Positions 12,226-22,942 of a stretch of 64,000 bases of DNA are shown here, piece by piece. The stretch is taken from contig JADRCO010000035.1 in assembly GCA_021464525.1 (NCBI GenBank), forward strand, positions 1 through 64,000. Direction: 5' to 3'. A model generated the notes under the pieces. The model searched no databases. It saw only the letters and a program-made list of their open reading frames with translations, and had not been told where the DNA came from. Made by a program: the position numbers and the translations under genes. Source of the stretch: Rhizophagus sp. LPA8_4_AMF. Taxonomy: Eukaryota; Glomeromycota; Glomeromycetes; Glomerales; Glomeraceae. Within the stretch, counting starts at the first letter, position 1; each line of letters opens with the position of its first letter.

Positions 12226-14697
12226 TCCTAAATTTAAGACTTTTCGTGGAAAATTAAATAATAAAATGTGTCAGTTCAGCATCAAGAATAATACATTGCT
12301 GTATGATCCAATCACGATAAGAACTATATATTTGTTGAATTAATTCCTTGTTTGTATTACAAAGATTATTTTATATTAGGTACAGTTAGCCGTAAAAAAA
12401 AAAAAATTCGAAAATCGTATAAAATATTTTAAAGCTTTAGAACTAAAATACCCATTCTTCTTTAAGATCCATAAAAATACACATATATTCCAATGTTTTT
12501 GGTTTAACAATTTGCCATCCTCCTAAATAAATCATCAATTTTAATAATTATCGCGATTTTAATGCTGTTTTACGCGTTTTTTATAATAAAATGTTTATAT
12601 TAATAAATATTAATAGCATTTCCGTTTTTTGTTGAATATTTATTATAGTTCTAATTAATATGAAAATAATAATTATTTTTTAAACATATACAAATTTAAT
12701 ATTTAAATTTAAATAAATATTTTTTATATAGGACATGTTGACATAACTATAAAGTTTTATTATTATCGCTTCTGTTGATCAAGTTAATTATAATCACTAA
12801 AGATTTCTTCATTAAAAATCAACAATGACTCTCACGAAATGAACCAATTAGACTTCTTCAAATTGACACGATACTGTACCTTCAAAGGTATTATACGAGA
12901 GACTTGTATGGAAACTATCTGTTTTAAACTTGAAAATTTATTTAACTCCATTTAATTAAATTTTTATTTCACTTAGGTCATATTGTTTTAGGATAACTTA
13001 ATAAGAGAAGAGCAGGTAAATTAACGAATCTGATTGGAATGAAAACTGTAGTCTAGATTCAAACGAACTTCTTACGATGTGCTAATGGTAAAGCGCTTCC
13101 TACGTGTCCTTGAACTGACATACGAGTACAAAATGACACCGGCAAATCATATGTAGTATGCACATCACAAGGCCTCAGAAGTTCCACAATCTTTATATCC
13201 AGTTACCGATAATACTTTGCCATGACAATCTGTTACGTGACTTCTACATCCTGTTGCCGGAAAAAGAGTAGAAAAGACGGTTGGGAATGCCGCTTAAGAT
13301 ACTATATACTGTATTATTCACTTTAAATCAAATGGATAAATTCATTAGATTAAAAATTAACAAATTTTTGATACTCAGACTTACCATCTATTTAACAACA
13401 GATGATGGTAATGATAAAGATGAAGGGGATCTAATATTTTATGATGAGTTGAAAAAGTGTGGGATTAGAAAAATTATTGTTTTCTCAGTGCGGATTTGCT
13501 ATTATTTTTCTTGTGCGAAATAGCAAAATGGAATATAACGGATAATTTTTACAAGCATTTTAAAGAAATTCAATTTCGATTAACCCATAAAATGAGTGAT
13601 AGCGGTGTGTAGTTGCGGTGCATGGTTGTAAAATTTGATGACATGATGCCCAGTCCGCATCCTTACATGGGTACTAATCCTACGCAATAGGTCAACCGGC
13701 TTTATCACTGTCAAGAATAAAAGACAGGATAGAATTGTAGGTGTATTTGTTTATCCTAAACTGTGAGAATATCTGGGCTAATTAAAAATCAGGATATAAA
13801 GATTGAGAGGCTCTTTCCTGAAAAAAAAGTAAATCTTGAGGGAGGGTATATTAAATGAGAATTCATTGAACAAGTGACACGGAGAAATAATGCAAGCATG
13901 TGACTTCATATTTTTTTTTTTTATTTCTTTCTCCATTTAACATTCATAATGTTTATAATTAAGAAAAGTTGGTGATTATGTTAGTGTCGATTTTTCGCTA
14001 AAATGATTTGTGTTGATCATTTTATTCGACGATAAATTTATTGTGCATAATTTATTATATGGTTTAAGATCATTGATCCCGACGGGTGATTGCTAGTATG
14101 ATATTATCAATCGTGTTAACCGGTAATGGAAACGGTGGTGAGCGGTGGTAATCAGTTACTCTGGGTCATTGATATTCTAGTGATTTTTTTTTAGTTGATG
14201 CAGTAAAAAATTTAAATAATTCGAACATTCTCTTTATTATTCTAATTGTTATTATTTATTTTTTGTAAAAAAAAGAAAAATATCAATTGACCATAATAAT
14301 AATTCAAATGAAATTATATATATTGAATATTATTTAGCAAAAGATTCTATTTATTTATTTCTTATTTATTTTTATACAAAAACTATCAACATTGCATATT
14401 TTTTTATTATATTAATTGCAAAAGAAAAAAATAAAAACAGGCGGCAACTTGCTCTGCAAAACGGCCAAACTGATGCGGAATACGGAGGTGGCGGATATGA
14501 TGAATATTGTGGTCGTGAAGGCCGTGATGGGGATGTACTCGTGATGTGGGTGGAATCTGAAAAAAAAAAAATACTTATTAATTTTGGAAATATAATACCA
14601 GATCGAAAACAAAAAAGCCCACTGCCTCTTGTCACATAATAAGGATAATACCATTACTCATTAAAAAAAAATTATTTTGGATTTAATTAATACCTTT
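12226..14697. other. Intergenic with several GC-richer, possibly once-coding patches
   Basis: Three patches stand out from the AT-rich background. At 13080-13280 the minus strand reads like coding (TGCRSHVTDCHGKVLSVTGY) before being interrupted. At 13600-13740 the plus strand gives MMPSPHPYMGTNPTQ and then stops. At 14440-14540 both strands are open; the plus strand reads GGGGYDEYCGREGRDG. No family could be named for any of them. They are most simply read as decayed exons. Confidence 0.35.
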
Positions 14698-14823
14698 TCT
14701 GATTTTAATCTTTTTTATTATAAATTGATTGGTAGCAATTTAAAAATATTTTCTTCTACGTTATATACAATTCCTCTTCCCGTTCTTATCACTTTAATAA
14801 ATTTTAATCCAAGTATTACCCAT
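14698..14823 (+). pseudogene. F-box/LRR paralogue fragment
   Basis: The plus-strand frame reads LIGSNLKIFSSTLYTIP and then PVLITLINFNPSITH. This closely matches the F-box gene at 20.5-22.4 kb (LIGRNLKFFSSTSYTIP, then PVLITLKNFNPNISH), which lies on the opposite strand. The upstream piece SDFNLFYY also matches but lacks about 20 residues present in the intact gene. A stop follows immediately. It is a short inverted remnant of a duplicated F-box gene. Confidence 0.7.
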
Positions 14824-15727
14824 TGATCTACTATAAATAATCTCGGCTTCGAAATAAGAAAAGAATATTATTCTTCAGTTCTGTCCTATCTAAAAAATAA
14901 ATAATTAAATAACAAATAATTTTTTTAGTTCATTGAACTCGATATAATGCTTTTCTCGATAAGGAATTAAAAAGATGCGAAAAACATTTAAATGTTACAT
15001 ACAAAAAATAAATATTGTTATCATGTTTTTAACTTGAAATATTTCATAATTGAATTGTCAATTCGAAATTATTGAAATGTTAATATTAGTACTTGTTAAA
15101 GAATAACATTGATTACTTAAAAAACTTAAATAGCTCTCAACAATAATCTTTATCGTCGCCATATAGCAGCACTTTTATCAATTTTTGCATTATATTTGAT
15201 CGCTTATCTGTAGTAGTCGTAGTAGTCATAGAGGATAAGTCCTAGTCATAATTGAAATTCTGATTGGATCATTTTATGAGAATTGATTTAATTAATTGGA
15301 AATATTATTAATATAACCATTTTTTTGCATAAAAATTATTACGCGACATGACGTACGAATTTTGATCAATAATACAATTTAATGTGTGTGAAAATTTTTT
15401 AATGAAAAAATGACTCATGATCAGTCATAACTTTTTTTTTTTTATAGTCCATGACTTCATGATGAGTCGTTTACAATTTAATTATTGTATTAATCTTGTA
15501 TAACAAAAAAATGTATAAAATGACCTTACTTCCTTATTTTTTACAATTATTTTACTTCGTTATTTTTACCAAAAATCATTACTAAAATTATTTTACTTCG
15601 TTATTTTTACCAAAAATCATTACTAAAAATCATTATTTTTCATTATTTACAAATAAACAAATAATGTAAAATGCCACAACATCTTGAATATTTAAATATT
15701 TACATGTCAAAAAATTCAATAAATTCA
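14824..15727. other. AT-rich intergenic sequence
   Basis: A short local tandem duplication is visible at about 15545-15625 (ATTTTACTTCGTTATTTTTACC twice, in pieces). No coding signal is seen. Confidence 0.5.
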
Positions 15728-15785
15728 CTACTGTTCATAGAACGAGGTTAAGAACACCTCCTCCACCACATCAACTGACGTAAGT
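15728..15785. repeat. Dispersed repeat, copy 1 (pair with 17271-17325)
   Basis: About 58 bp resemble 17271-17325 in the same orientation, sharing CACATCAACTGACGTA and flanking text with scattered differences. On the minus strand both copies could encode SVDV(V/M)EEV, so they may derive from a coding exon. Confidence 0.55.
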
Positions 15786-16148
15786 TGCCGGGTACACAGG
15801 AGATGCTATAGCTGACCAGCCAGAAGACAAAAGCATATGCTATAGGTTTATCATGTTTCCAATAAACGGTCTAGAAAGTTCAACATTTTTATTATATTGA
15901 ATATTCAAATAATAATTTATCAATTTTACCTTATTTGAAAATATAAAAATCTAAATTTATATTTAAATTTTGAATGAAGAAATATTCTTTATTAAATTAG
16001 CTGAAAGTTTTAATATCTGAAATTACAACTCATATCTATTTAATTTCTTTAAATTTTAAATGAAAATGGTGAATTGGGGCATCTTAAAGTTATTTTGAAT
16101 TATATAAAGAAAAATAATAATAATTCAACCCACAAATTAAATTTGCAG

Positions 16149-16454
16149 AAAATCTAAAGACCATTCAATTTGAGGTAAAAATTAACATAGTTATTCGCTT
16201 AAATTTTATTTATTTCTTACTTAAAGAAAGGTTTTATATTCACGAATTTAAGGTTATACAAAATTTAATATCACTACAATCACCAGCAAGAACTCAAAAC
16301 ACCTGAACAAATTGAGTCGGTTTTGTTTGAACTCAAGAAGTATAATTTAACCAAATCCGAGAAATTGCAAATTATCAATTTGAGACCGCAAAGACTAGAA
16401 TTGGTAATTGGACTCTTTAATAGCTGTATTTTTTCTAGACTTCTTGCTAATTAA
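16149..16454 (+). pseudogene. RNA polymerase III subunit RPC9-like pseudogene (two exons left)
   Basis: An exon at 16149-16174, bounded by TTTGCAG and GTAAAA, reads ENLKTIQFE once the first codon is completed. A second piece starting at 16253 after a TTTAAG acceptor reads VIQNLIS, and further on TPEQIESVLFELKKYNL, then KSEKLQIINLRPQ. That last pattern (Leu-Thr-Lys-x-Glu-x-Leu-Gln-x-x-Asn-Leu-Arg-Pro) is typical of the C-terminal HRDC-like part of RPC9/CGRP-RCP, a Pol III subunit. The second piece needs one frame change between SPARTQ and TPEQ, and the acidic C-terminus of the family is missing. No upstream exons were found. The retained intron shows it is a DNA-level duplicate, not a processed copy. 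Confidence 0.5.
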
Positions 16455-16596
16455 ATTCTTTTGAGAATTAAGATTATAGAAGTTGTGAAGATCGATTCCC
16501 GATAGAAACAACTTCGGGAGATGATTTATATGATTGGGGTTAACCTACCAATCCCAGGAAAGGTTGTACGTCGCTTAGAAAGTGTTTAAAATAAGG

Positions 16597-16701
16597 TTCA
16601 CAAAACAATTAATTGGAGGATATAATCCACTTGATTGGGATGGATATCATGGTTGGAAAAATACTGCAAATAGTTTAAATTATTTAAGTTTTTTTAGATG
16701 A
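16597..16701 (+). pseudogene. TLDc-domain fragment
   Basis: The frame reads TKQLIGGYNPLDWDGYHG and then WKNTANSLNY before a stop. The phrase IGGYNP(L/I)xW followed by WK-T--S is characteristic of TLDc domains, which are common in Rhizophagus together with BTB domains. Only about 35 codons remain and no start or splice frame supports expression. Confidence 0.4.
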
Positions 16702-17227
16702 AAAAAGATATTTCTCAGCTTCAGGAGGATTAGATTTCCCATTTCGGTTTGTGAACATCAGTTCTGGTTCAACAGTTTTAAATGATCCTGTTATCACAGT
16801 GTCTTTTCTTAACTTGACCTGAACGTAGAATATAGGATATTCGTTCTTGTTCTTCATTCAACATATCATTTTCTGCTATTGGACAGTGAAATGCAATTGA
16901 AATATCAGGTCCTGCTGTATTCGGTGGGTAGCATATTGGGCAAAAGTTTTTAGGAACATTCACTGTTTTCTCCCATTCTGCAACTGCTTAAAGCCATTTA
17001 AGATAATTATTAGCTGTATTAGTTTCTATAGCTACCATGCCAATACATCCATCGCCATTTGGTAATAGCTGGCCAAAATCATAATCGTGATCAACAGTTA
17101 CTTCTCTACTTGTTGCTAATTTCACTTTTGTACGAAACAATCCACTTTCAGATAAAGCTGTATTACTTTCAAAGAGTTTCTCGCGCAAGATATTTACAAT
17201 ACACTTCTTCCAGATTAGTCCTGACAT
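16690..17227 (-). pseudogene. Interrupted unidentified ORF
   Basis: The minus strand is open with good protein composition from MSGLIWKKCIVN at 17227, through DHDYDFGQLLPNGDG and CIGMVAIETNTANN, to FCPICYPPNTAGP and on to about 16690. It is interrupted at least twice. A single C-x2-C pair is visible. I do not recognise the family, and no neighbour helps. The composition differs from the AT-rich surroundings, which suggests it was a real gene or element once. Confidence 0.45.
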
Positions 17228-17270
17228 GGTCGAGAGAAACTTAATCTATGAATGAACCCTGTTCATTTTG

Positions 17271-17370
17271 TCTACTGTCCACAGAACAAGGCTAGAAGCA
17301 CTTCCTCCATCACATCAACTGACGTATATGGTTATGAACAGAAGTGGTTTCATGTCTTGATGTAGACATG
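17271..17370. repeat. Dispersed repeat, copy 2
   Basis: The first part (17271-17325) resembles 15728-15785. The second part (about 17333-17370, plus strand NRSGFM then VDM) resembles 18672-18715, where the frame reads NRSGFMFDVDI. So one sequence links three decayed loci between 15.7 and 18.7 kb. Confidence 0.5.
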
Positions 17371-17594
17371 ATATAAAAAGGAGATAAAAATTGAAAATTG
17401 AAAATTTCCCTCAGTTATTTCCCTCAGTTTATACATATTATTTTAGTAAATTTTTCTGTATGATATGTAAGATGTTTTATGTCACATGGAATGTCTAGGA
17501 ATTTTAATTATTGTTTATTATTTTTTTCACCATATCTAATAAAATGTATATATGGATAGTATGTAATGAAAATATCTTGATAAAAAATATACTG

Positions 17595-18560
17595 TGTACT
17601 ACAGAAAAAGCCTTCACTAAAAAATTAATAAATGAAATATGCTTAATACATATATGAAAAAATAAAAGAAAATTTTTTGGTTGTATATATTTTCTAATTT
17701 AAATGCTTTAAATAATTCGGGATTAATTATTACTTATCTAAAAATTATAATCATAATTAATTATAAATAGTATAATGTCTTCAGCAGGAGTAAAAATTTT
17801 AAATATAATGGCTCTGCATCCACACGTTTTCTGGCTATTTATACTACTATGAGGGAAGTAATTATATTCCTTTAGGGTCAACTGACACTTTGGCAAGATC
17901 AGTCTGATGTGAGATATTCTCTTCCCAGACAATTACCTTTGGATGCTCTGACTATTTTTCCTTTAGTGGTTTATGGTAAAGGTTGTAATGCTCCTTGTTT
18001 CTTAAAAGGATGGTATTTCTCTAAAGATGTAAGCCAATCAATTAAGATATGGAGTTAGACTTCAAATCAAAAATGACAAGGTTTTACTATATGAAGTGTA
18101 AAAAAGATACTGATACCTCTGAAGAGGAGCAGTATGAGTATGAGTATGAGTAGGAAAATCTGTACGTAATTTGATAAAAAGCATGAAGTGGTATAACATA
18201 TGGATGTCCAGCACCAGCACCACCATCAGTAGCATCAGCACCAGCAACACCAGTCACATAGTTGAGTGAAAAATGTTGGGTTAATCATCGCCCATAAATT
18301 TAAAATATTATATTCATAGTGGTATTTTACTTACTAATATAATAAAATCATATTACGTTTATTATAGACTTTTAAAAAAAAAGTAATTTACAAAAAAATA
18401 ATCAAATACATCAAACAATATATTAAAAAGTATTGATTATTATATCAGAATCAAAGTTTATAATAATTAAAAAAATTTTTATATATACATTACAAAGATT
18501 TATTAAACTGCTTACATTACCTTTAGTAGTATTTCTTGGTTCAGGTAAATTAATGACGGA
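17595..18560 (-). pseudogene. Kinase-family tail remnant, split by an insertion
   Basis: At 18510-18560 the minus strand reads NLPEPRNTTK followed by a G and GTAATG. This is the end of the big kinase exon in the paralogues (LPEPKNATK, LSEPRNATK), with its donor site. The downstream part (18273-18500 and 17595-17805) aligns with 42484-43080, a second dead tail. Relative to that copy, about 465 bases (17806-18270) are inserted here. The catalytic domain is missing. Confidence 0.6.
17806..18268 (+). other. Insertion carrying coding-like sequence
   Basis: This segment interrupts an otherwise collinear duplicate of 42.5-43.1 kb. One plus frame has strong protein character (GQLTLWQDQSDVRYSLPRQL, then LDALTIFPLVVYGKGCNAPC), with interruptions. 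Farther on there is a GAGTAT hexamer run at 18131-18150 and a Pro-Ala-Ser stretch (PAPAPPSVASAPATP) resembling the linker at 18.9 kb. I do not recognise the family. It could be part of the same insertion as the GIY-YIG remnant at 18.6-19.3 kb. Confidence 0.35.
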
Positions 18561-18639
18561 GTCAAAACCCATGTATGAAGTTTATCAATTATTAGATACA
18601 GACTTGTATGAAATTTTTCAAAACTTATATTTAAATTTA

Positions 18640-19320
18640 TATATTATTTTTTTCAGTATTGGTAGACGAAAAATCAACAGGAGTGGCTTCATGTTCGATG
18701 TAGACATCATATGTTTAGACGGAAGAGGACCGCTAAACATAACTAGAGATGAAGTTAGAAGAATCTCAGGTAAGTGTTTTTGATGACATGCGTATACTAG
18801 TGGGTAGGAGGGTTGCACTTAGAACTACTAATTATGTAGCCGCTACCTCTTCTTCCGCCGCCACCACAATTTCAGCACCAGCACCAGCACCAGCACCAGC
18901 TCACCAGCTACAGCTACAGCTCCAGTACCGCCACCACCAGCACCAGCAAAATTCGTGGTTTATATGCTGGAATGCACCAATAATAAATATTATGTTATAA
19001 GAACTACTAGAAACGTTAATTTCAGGTTTGAAGAGCATCAAAATGGATTTGGTGTAGAATGGACACGTAAATATAAGCTGTTAAGAATTATTAAATCTGA
19101 TGATATTAACTTAGAATTGAATAAAACCTTGAGTATATGAAGAAATATAGTATTAATAATATAAGAGGGAGTGGTTTCCTAAAATGAAATTACCAACAAA
19201 AGAAAAAGAGTTTATTTATCAATTTTCTTCTCATGTTTACGATTCTTGTTACAAATGTGGTATGACACATTCTGGAAAAAGTGTCTTCCTAGAAGCTGAT
19301 AAATTCATTTTAGAATAGCT
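18640..19320 (+). pseudogene. GIY-YIG nuclease-like remnant
   Basis: At about 18946-19140 the frame reads KFVVYMLECTNNKYYV, then RFEEHQNG and GVEWTRKYKLLRI. This matches the GIY-YIG domain start (xVYxLxxxxxKYYVGxT...RFxxHxxGxGSEWT). The second GIY-YIG half is altered (YYVIRTT where YVGxT is usual), and the Arg of RFEEH is kept. In another frame follow KKYSINNIRGSGF and a zinc-ribbon-like CYKCGMTHSGK. Upstream lie a Pro-Ala linker made of CAGCAC repeats and an exon-like piece DGRGPLNITRDEVRRIS ending at a perfect GTAAGT donor. The parts are not in one frame, so it is probably dead. Confidence 0.5.
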
Positions 19321-19497
19321 TTCATTATCAGACATATGTTCATATAATTAAGGGTTTATTCAATTCTGAGCCGATTCAACAATACTTAATGGCATTCTGA
19401 ACCAGATAATTCTTACAATTATTATATATGGAAATGATACGGGTTTGTACAACTGTTTGTACACGTTTTATATAATATGTTTTTATTATACGTGGAG

Positions 19498-19620
19498 GGT
19501 AATTTCTTTTTTGTAGGGCAAATTCGATCTCTTTTTTGTAGGGCGGTTTGATTTCTTTGTAGGACGCTTCAGAATTCCTTTTTTTTGTAGGACGATTCGA
19601 TTTCTTTCTTGTAGGGGCGC
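19498..19620. repeat. Short degenerate tandem repeat
   Basis: Five copies of a unit of about 25-30 bp centred on TTCTTTTTTGTAGGGCG occur in a row. The minus-strand frame through it (19376-19654) gives a Lys-Pro-rich chance peptide (PPYKKEIEFALQKRN). I treat it as non-coding. Confidence 0.6.
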
Positions 19621-20040
19621 CAGGATAGTGTTCCAATCCGAGGATAACAATCACCCGTTCATCCGTATCAATACGTAATCGGTTTTTTTAAAAAAAAAAA
19701 AATTAAAAAAATCTTATAGAATATATCACGGGCCTAACTAGTAACTGCGCTTTGAATTTTATAAAATTAAGGTAGTGGAAGCAATGGAAATTTGGTAAGT
19801 GGTGTTTGGATTTTTTAGTTTAGAAACGGTCTATCTTATCTTTTAGACATTAGGGAAACGGAAACCGTTGTAAGTCCGGAGCGAAAAAAGATAAAGCTTG
19901 CGATTTCATTGGACGACATCACGTGAGGGACAGATAAACTCTAAAATGGTTTTCGCATCTTTTTAATTTTGTATCGAGTAAACATCATATCATTTATTGA
20001 TATATAAACATAATATTCGATGATTACAGACTTATAATAA
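19621..20040. other. Intergenic
   Basis: No gene is seen. There is an A-rich block at 19690-19712 and a GC-richer patch at 19855-19940. Confidence 0.4.
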
Positions 20041-20175
20041 TGTATTTTCCCGAAAGCAATTTCATCGAAAGGACGTTTCACCGAAAAATAGGGCCAACAT
20101 TATGCAGTATTATGAATAACTCAGACCAGAAAAATTATTTACGACTTTTGGCGAAATGTCCCGATACCAAAAAAA
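20041..20175. mobile_element. Small element related to the 40.2-40.9 kb TTCGCCGAA repeat
   Basis: The left side carries TTTCCCGAAAGC, TTTCATCGAAAGGACG and TTTCACCGAAAAATAG; the right side carries TTTTGGCGAAATGTCCCGAT in the opposite sense. The motifs and their mirrored arrangement match the bigger element at 40184-40905. Confidence 0.4.
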
Positions 20176-20484
20176 AAAAAAAAAAACATCAAAAAACATT
20201 CGTAATACCATACTTAATTGGTTACCATCGATTATAAAATCGATGAATATTAATTTAAATCAAAGTTAATTATAAAAAGCGAGCATAACCCAATAAAATC
20301 GTGCAATCACGATACAAATAGTGATATATTATATAATATTTAAATATATATATAAAAAATAATAAGTCTCAAACGTCTGTCGCTATCGTTAGTTGTTGTA
20401 GTAGGGTTACCACTTACCACAGTGTTACCACCGGATACTACCGGGGTATCATAAACTATAATCCCATAATCATAAATCCTCCCA

Positions 20485-22408
20485 TCAATACCAATAAGAA
20501 TTAAAATTATTATTATTATAAGATTTAATTTCGCTAACTTTTAATTCTTTTAATATATCATCACTACTACTACTAATATTATTATTAACATTATAATTAT
20601 AAATAACAGATTTTAATTCATCATTCAACAACCTTTGAAAATTTTCACCCCTATTATTATCCCTATTAAAAAAATCTTTTTGAAATCTAATCTCTCTTAA
20701 AGAAACAAAATTATTAATAACATGATTCACCATAATTTTCAAATAATCCTTATGATTTTCAAAAATATTATGAAAAGCAATCGTAATAAAATTAGAATTA
20801 GATCTCATTAATAAATATTCAAATTCTTTTGAAGTTATCCTAAAATTAATATCTAAATAAAGTAAAGAAGTAGGAAGGGATTCAGCTAATTTAATAATAT
20901 GATCTAAAGATAATTTATGATATTTTGAAGTATTTAAAAATAAATATTTTAAAGATAAATTTTTTAATAAATTACTAAAAACTTCCAATAAATCATGAGA
21001 AATTTTTAAAGAAAGATGAGAAATATTTGGATTAAAATTTTTTAAAGTGATAAGAACGGGAATAGGAATTGTATATGAAGTAGAAGAAAAAAATTTTAAA
21101 TTTCTACCAATTAATTTAAGAAAATAAATTAAAGTGGCAACATTTGTATCTTTAAAATTATAATAAAAATTTTTAACGTTAAGATTAAAATCGGAATTAG
21201 ATAAAGTACTAATATTTAAATTATGTTCATTATCTTCACCTTTCGTACTTTGAAATAATTCCAAAGTAATTAAATTTTTACAAGTATTTAAAAATTTAAT
21301 TAATAAAATTACGTCAGATAAACCTTCAAAACGTAAATAAGTTAAAGAATTATTATGTTCTTCTAAAACAGAATAAAATTTCGTAGAATTCCCCCAAAAA
21401 TTACTTAATGATAAAGATTTTAAATTTTTTTGAGCTTGAATTAATTTAATTACTGAATCATCAATATCAGAATATTCATTTCTATTATTTTTATAAATAT
21501 GAATAGATAAATGTTGAATATTATAAGTATATTCGGATAAATTATTAAATAAATTATTCCATGATATTAAGGAATCTTCATCAATTATAATAAAACTTTG
21601 ATAATTGAATTCATTTAATTTATGTAATACTGATCCAATTCCATTATATGACGTAATATCAGTAAATTTGATATCATGATTATTTTGATAATTAATTAAT
21701 TTAAATCCATTAGAATATTTACAAAATAAATTTCCCAATAATCTCGCGAGTAAATGAATTTTTTGTTCATATTTGGTTATATCATAACTCCTCTTATTAT
21801 TAAATACCCATAATCTTATCGCATAGATAAAATTATTTATATCAAAATATTGAATATATTTTGGATATTCAAATAATAATTTATTACTATTATTATTATT
21901 GTTGTTGTTTATGTTATTTGGTACTTGAATATCTTGCGCTTTTAATAATTCTCTCTCTTCTACCGCTAAAAAACTAATATAAATTTTTAATAATTTTAAA
22001 CCAAAATCATTTGGATATCCATGTTCGAACGGTCGACGCCATAATAACGGTATCGTTAATCTACACCAATGTCGATTTACTAATGCACATGAGAATAAAG
22101 AATTTCTATCATTATCCATTGATTCTAAAATTTCTTCAAAACAGTTTGATGGAAGTTTTTGCATAATATGATTTTGAGATTCTGAAAATTCCGAAAATTC
22201 TTTAAATTCAAATCCTTGAAATTTATTATTAATATTGACATCTTCATGTTTAAAACTCTTTATCGTATGTTTTATAAGTTGAACGGGAGATTTTGTATCT
22301 AAAAAAAAAAAAAAAATTTATTATATATAAAAAAAATATATATAAAAGTAGTTATTATATATTTATATATTTAAGAAAACAAGAAAAACACAACTTACTT
22401 AAGAACAT
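20485..22408 (-). CDS. F-box/leucine-rich protein 1
   Basis: The main exon is 20485-22298. An F-box begins at MQKLPSNCFEEILESM (Met at 22164) and runs through SCALVNRHWCRLTIPLLWRR. A long irregular leucine/asparagine-rich region follows, of the kind that forms solvent-exposed LRR-like repeats. By family, it would be the substrate receptor of an SCF ubiquitin ligase; the target is unknown. An Asn run (NINNNNNNNSNK) lies at about 84-95 from that Met. The frame stays open upstream of the Met to a TTTTTTAG acceptor at 22299. A 10-nt first exon (22399-22408, ATGTTCTTAA before GTAAGT) would fit in phase, giving 607 residues instead of 559. The splice fit is good but not proven, so either start is possible. 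A dead fragment of a paralogue is at 14.7 kb. Confidence 0.8.
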
Positions 22409-22942
22409 GTTTGAATTTGTTTATCATAACTCAATTTTTTTTTTGTAATTAAAAAAAAAAAAATGGCGGGAAGATCAATTCCTTTTTTAAATTATTTGAA
22501 TCAGTGTGTTGTCATTCTGATCAATTAACCAATCAATCAATTTTAATCAATTTTAATCAATTAATCAATTATGAGTTTTAAAGAATACTCGTGTAACAAT
22601 TATCTTGATTCACGGCTTCTTTGTTCCGATAATCATTGATAAGTAAGGTAAATCTTGATTACGTAATCATGTAACACAAATTATTAATTTTTAATCGGCT
22701 TTACTATATTTATTTATTTGCGGTGAATATTTTTAGCGGGATCTTTTTCTTGGCAAAATTGATGTGCAAAATAATAAATAATGTAATAAAAAAAAATTTC
22801 TTTCTGCGGTAAAACGTTTATTTTTTATATTATGAAACTTTTTGATTATTCATACTTAATTTATATACAAATTATGTTGCATAAAATGTTATTAAAATGT
22901 TGTTTTTATTTTGATTAAAACCAATAATAAAAGTAAAACTAT
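22409..22942. other. Intergenic between the F-box and secreted-protein genes
   Basis: This holds the upstream region of the F-box gene and the 3' flank of the secreted-protein gene. ATCAATTTTAATCAATT-type repeats are seen at 22515-22570. No gene is seen. Confidence 0.45.

Noticed and set aside
14372-14654. Minus-strand Pro/Ser-rich frames
   Set aside because: The plus strand of the same GC-rich patch is equally open; neither has a supported start, so no gene is called.
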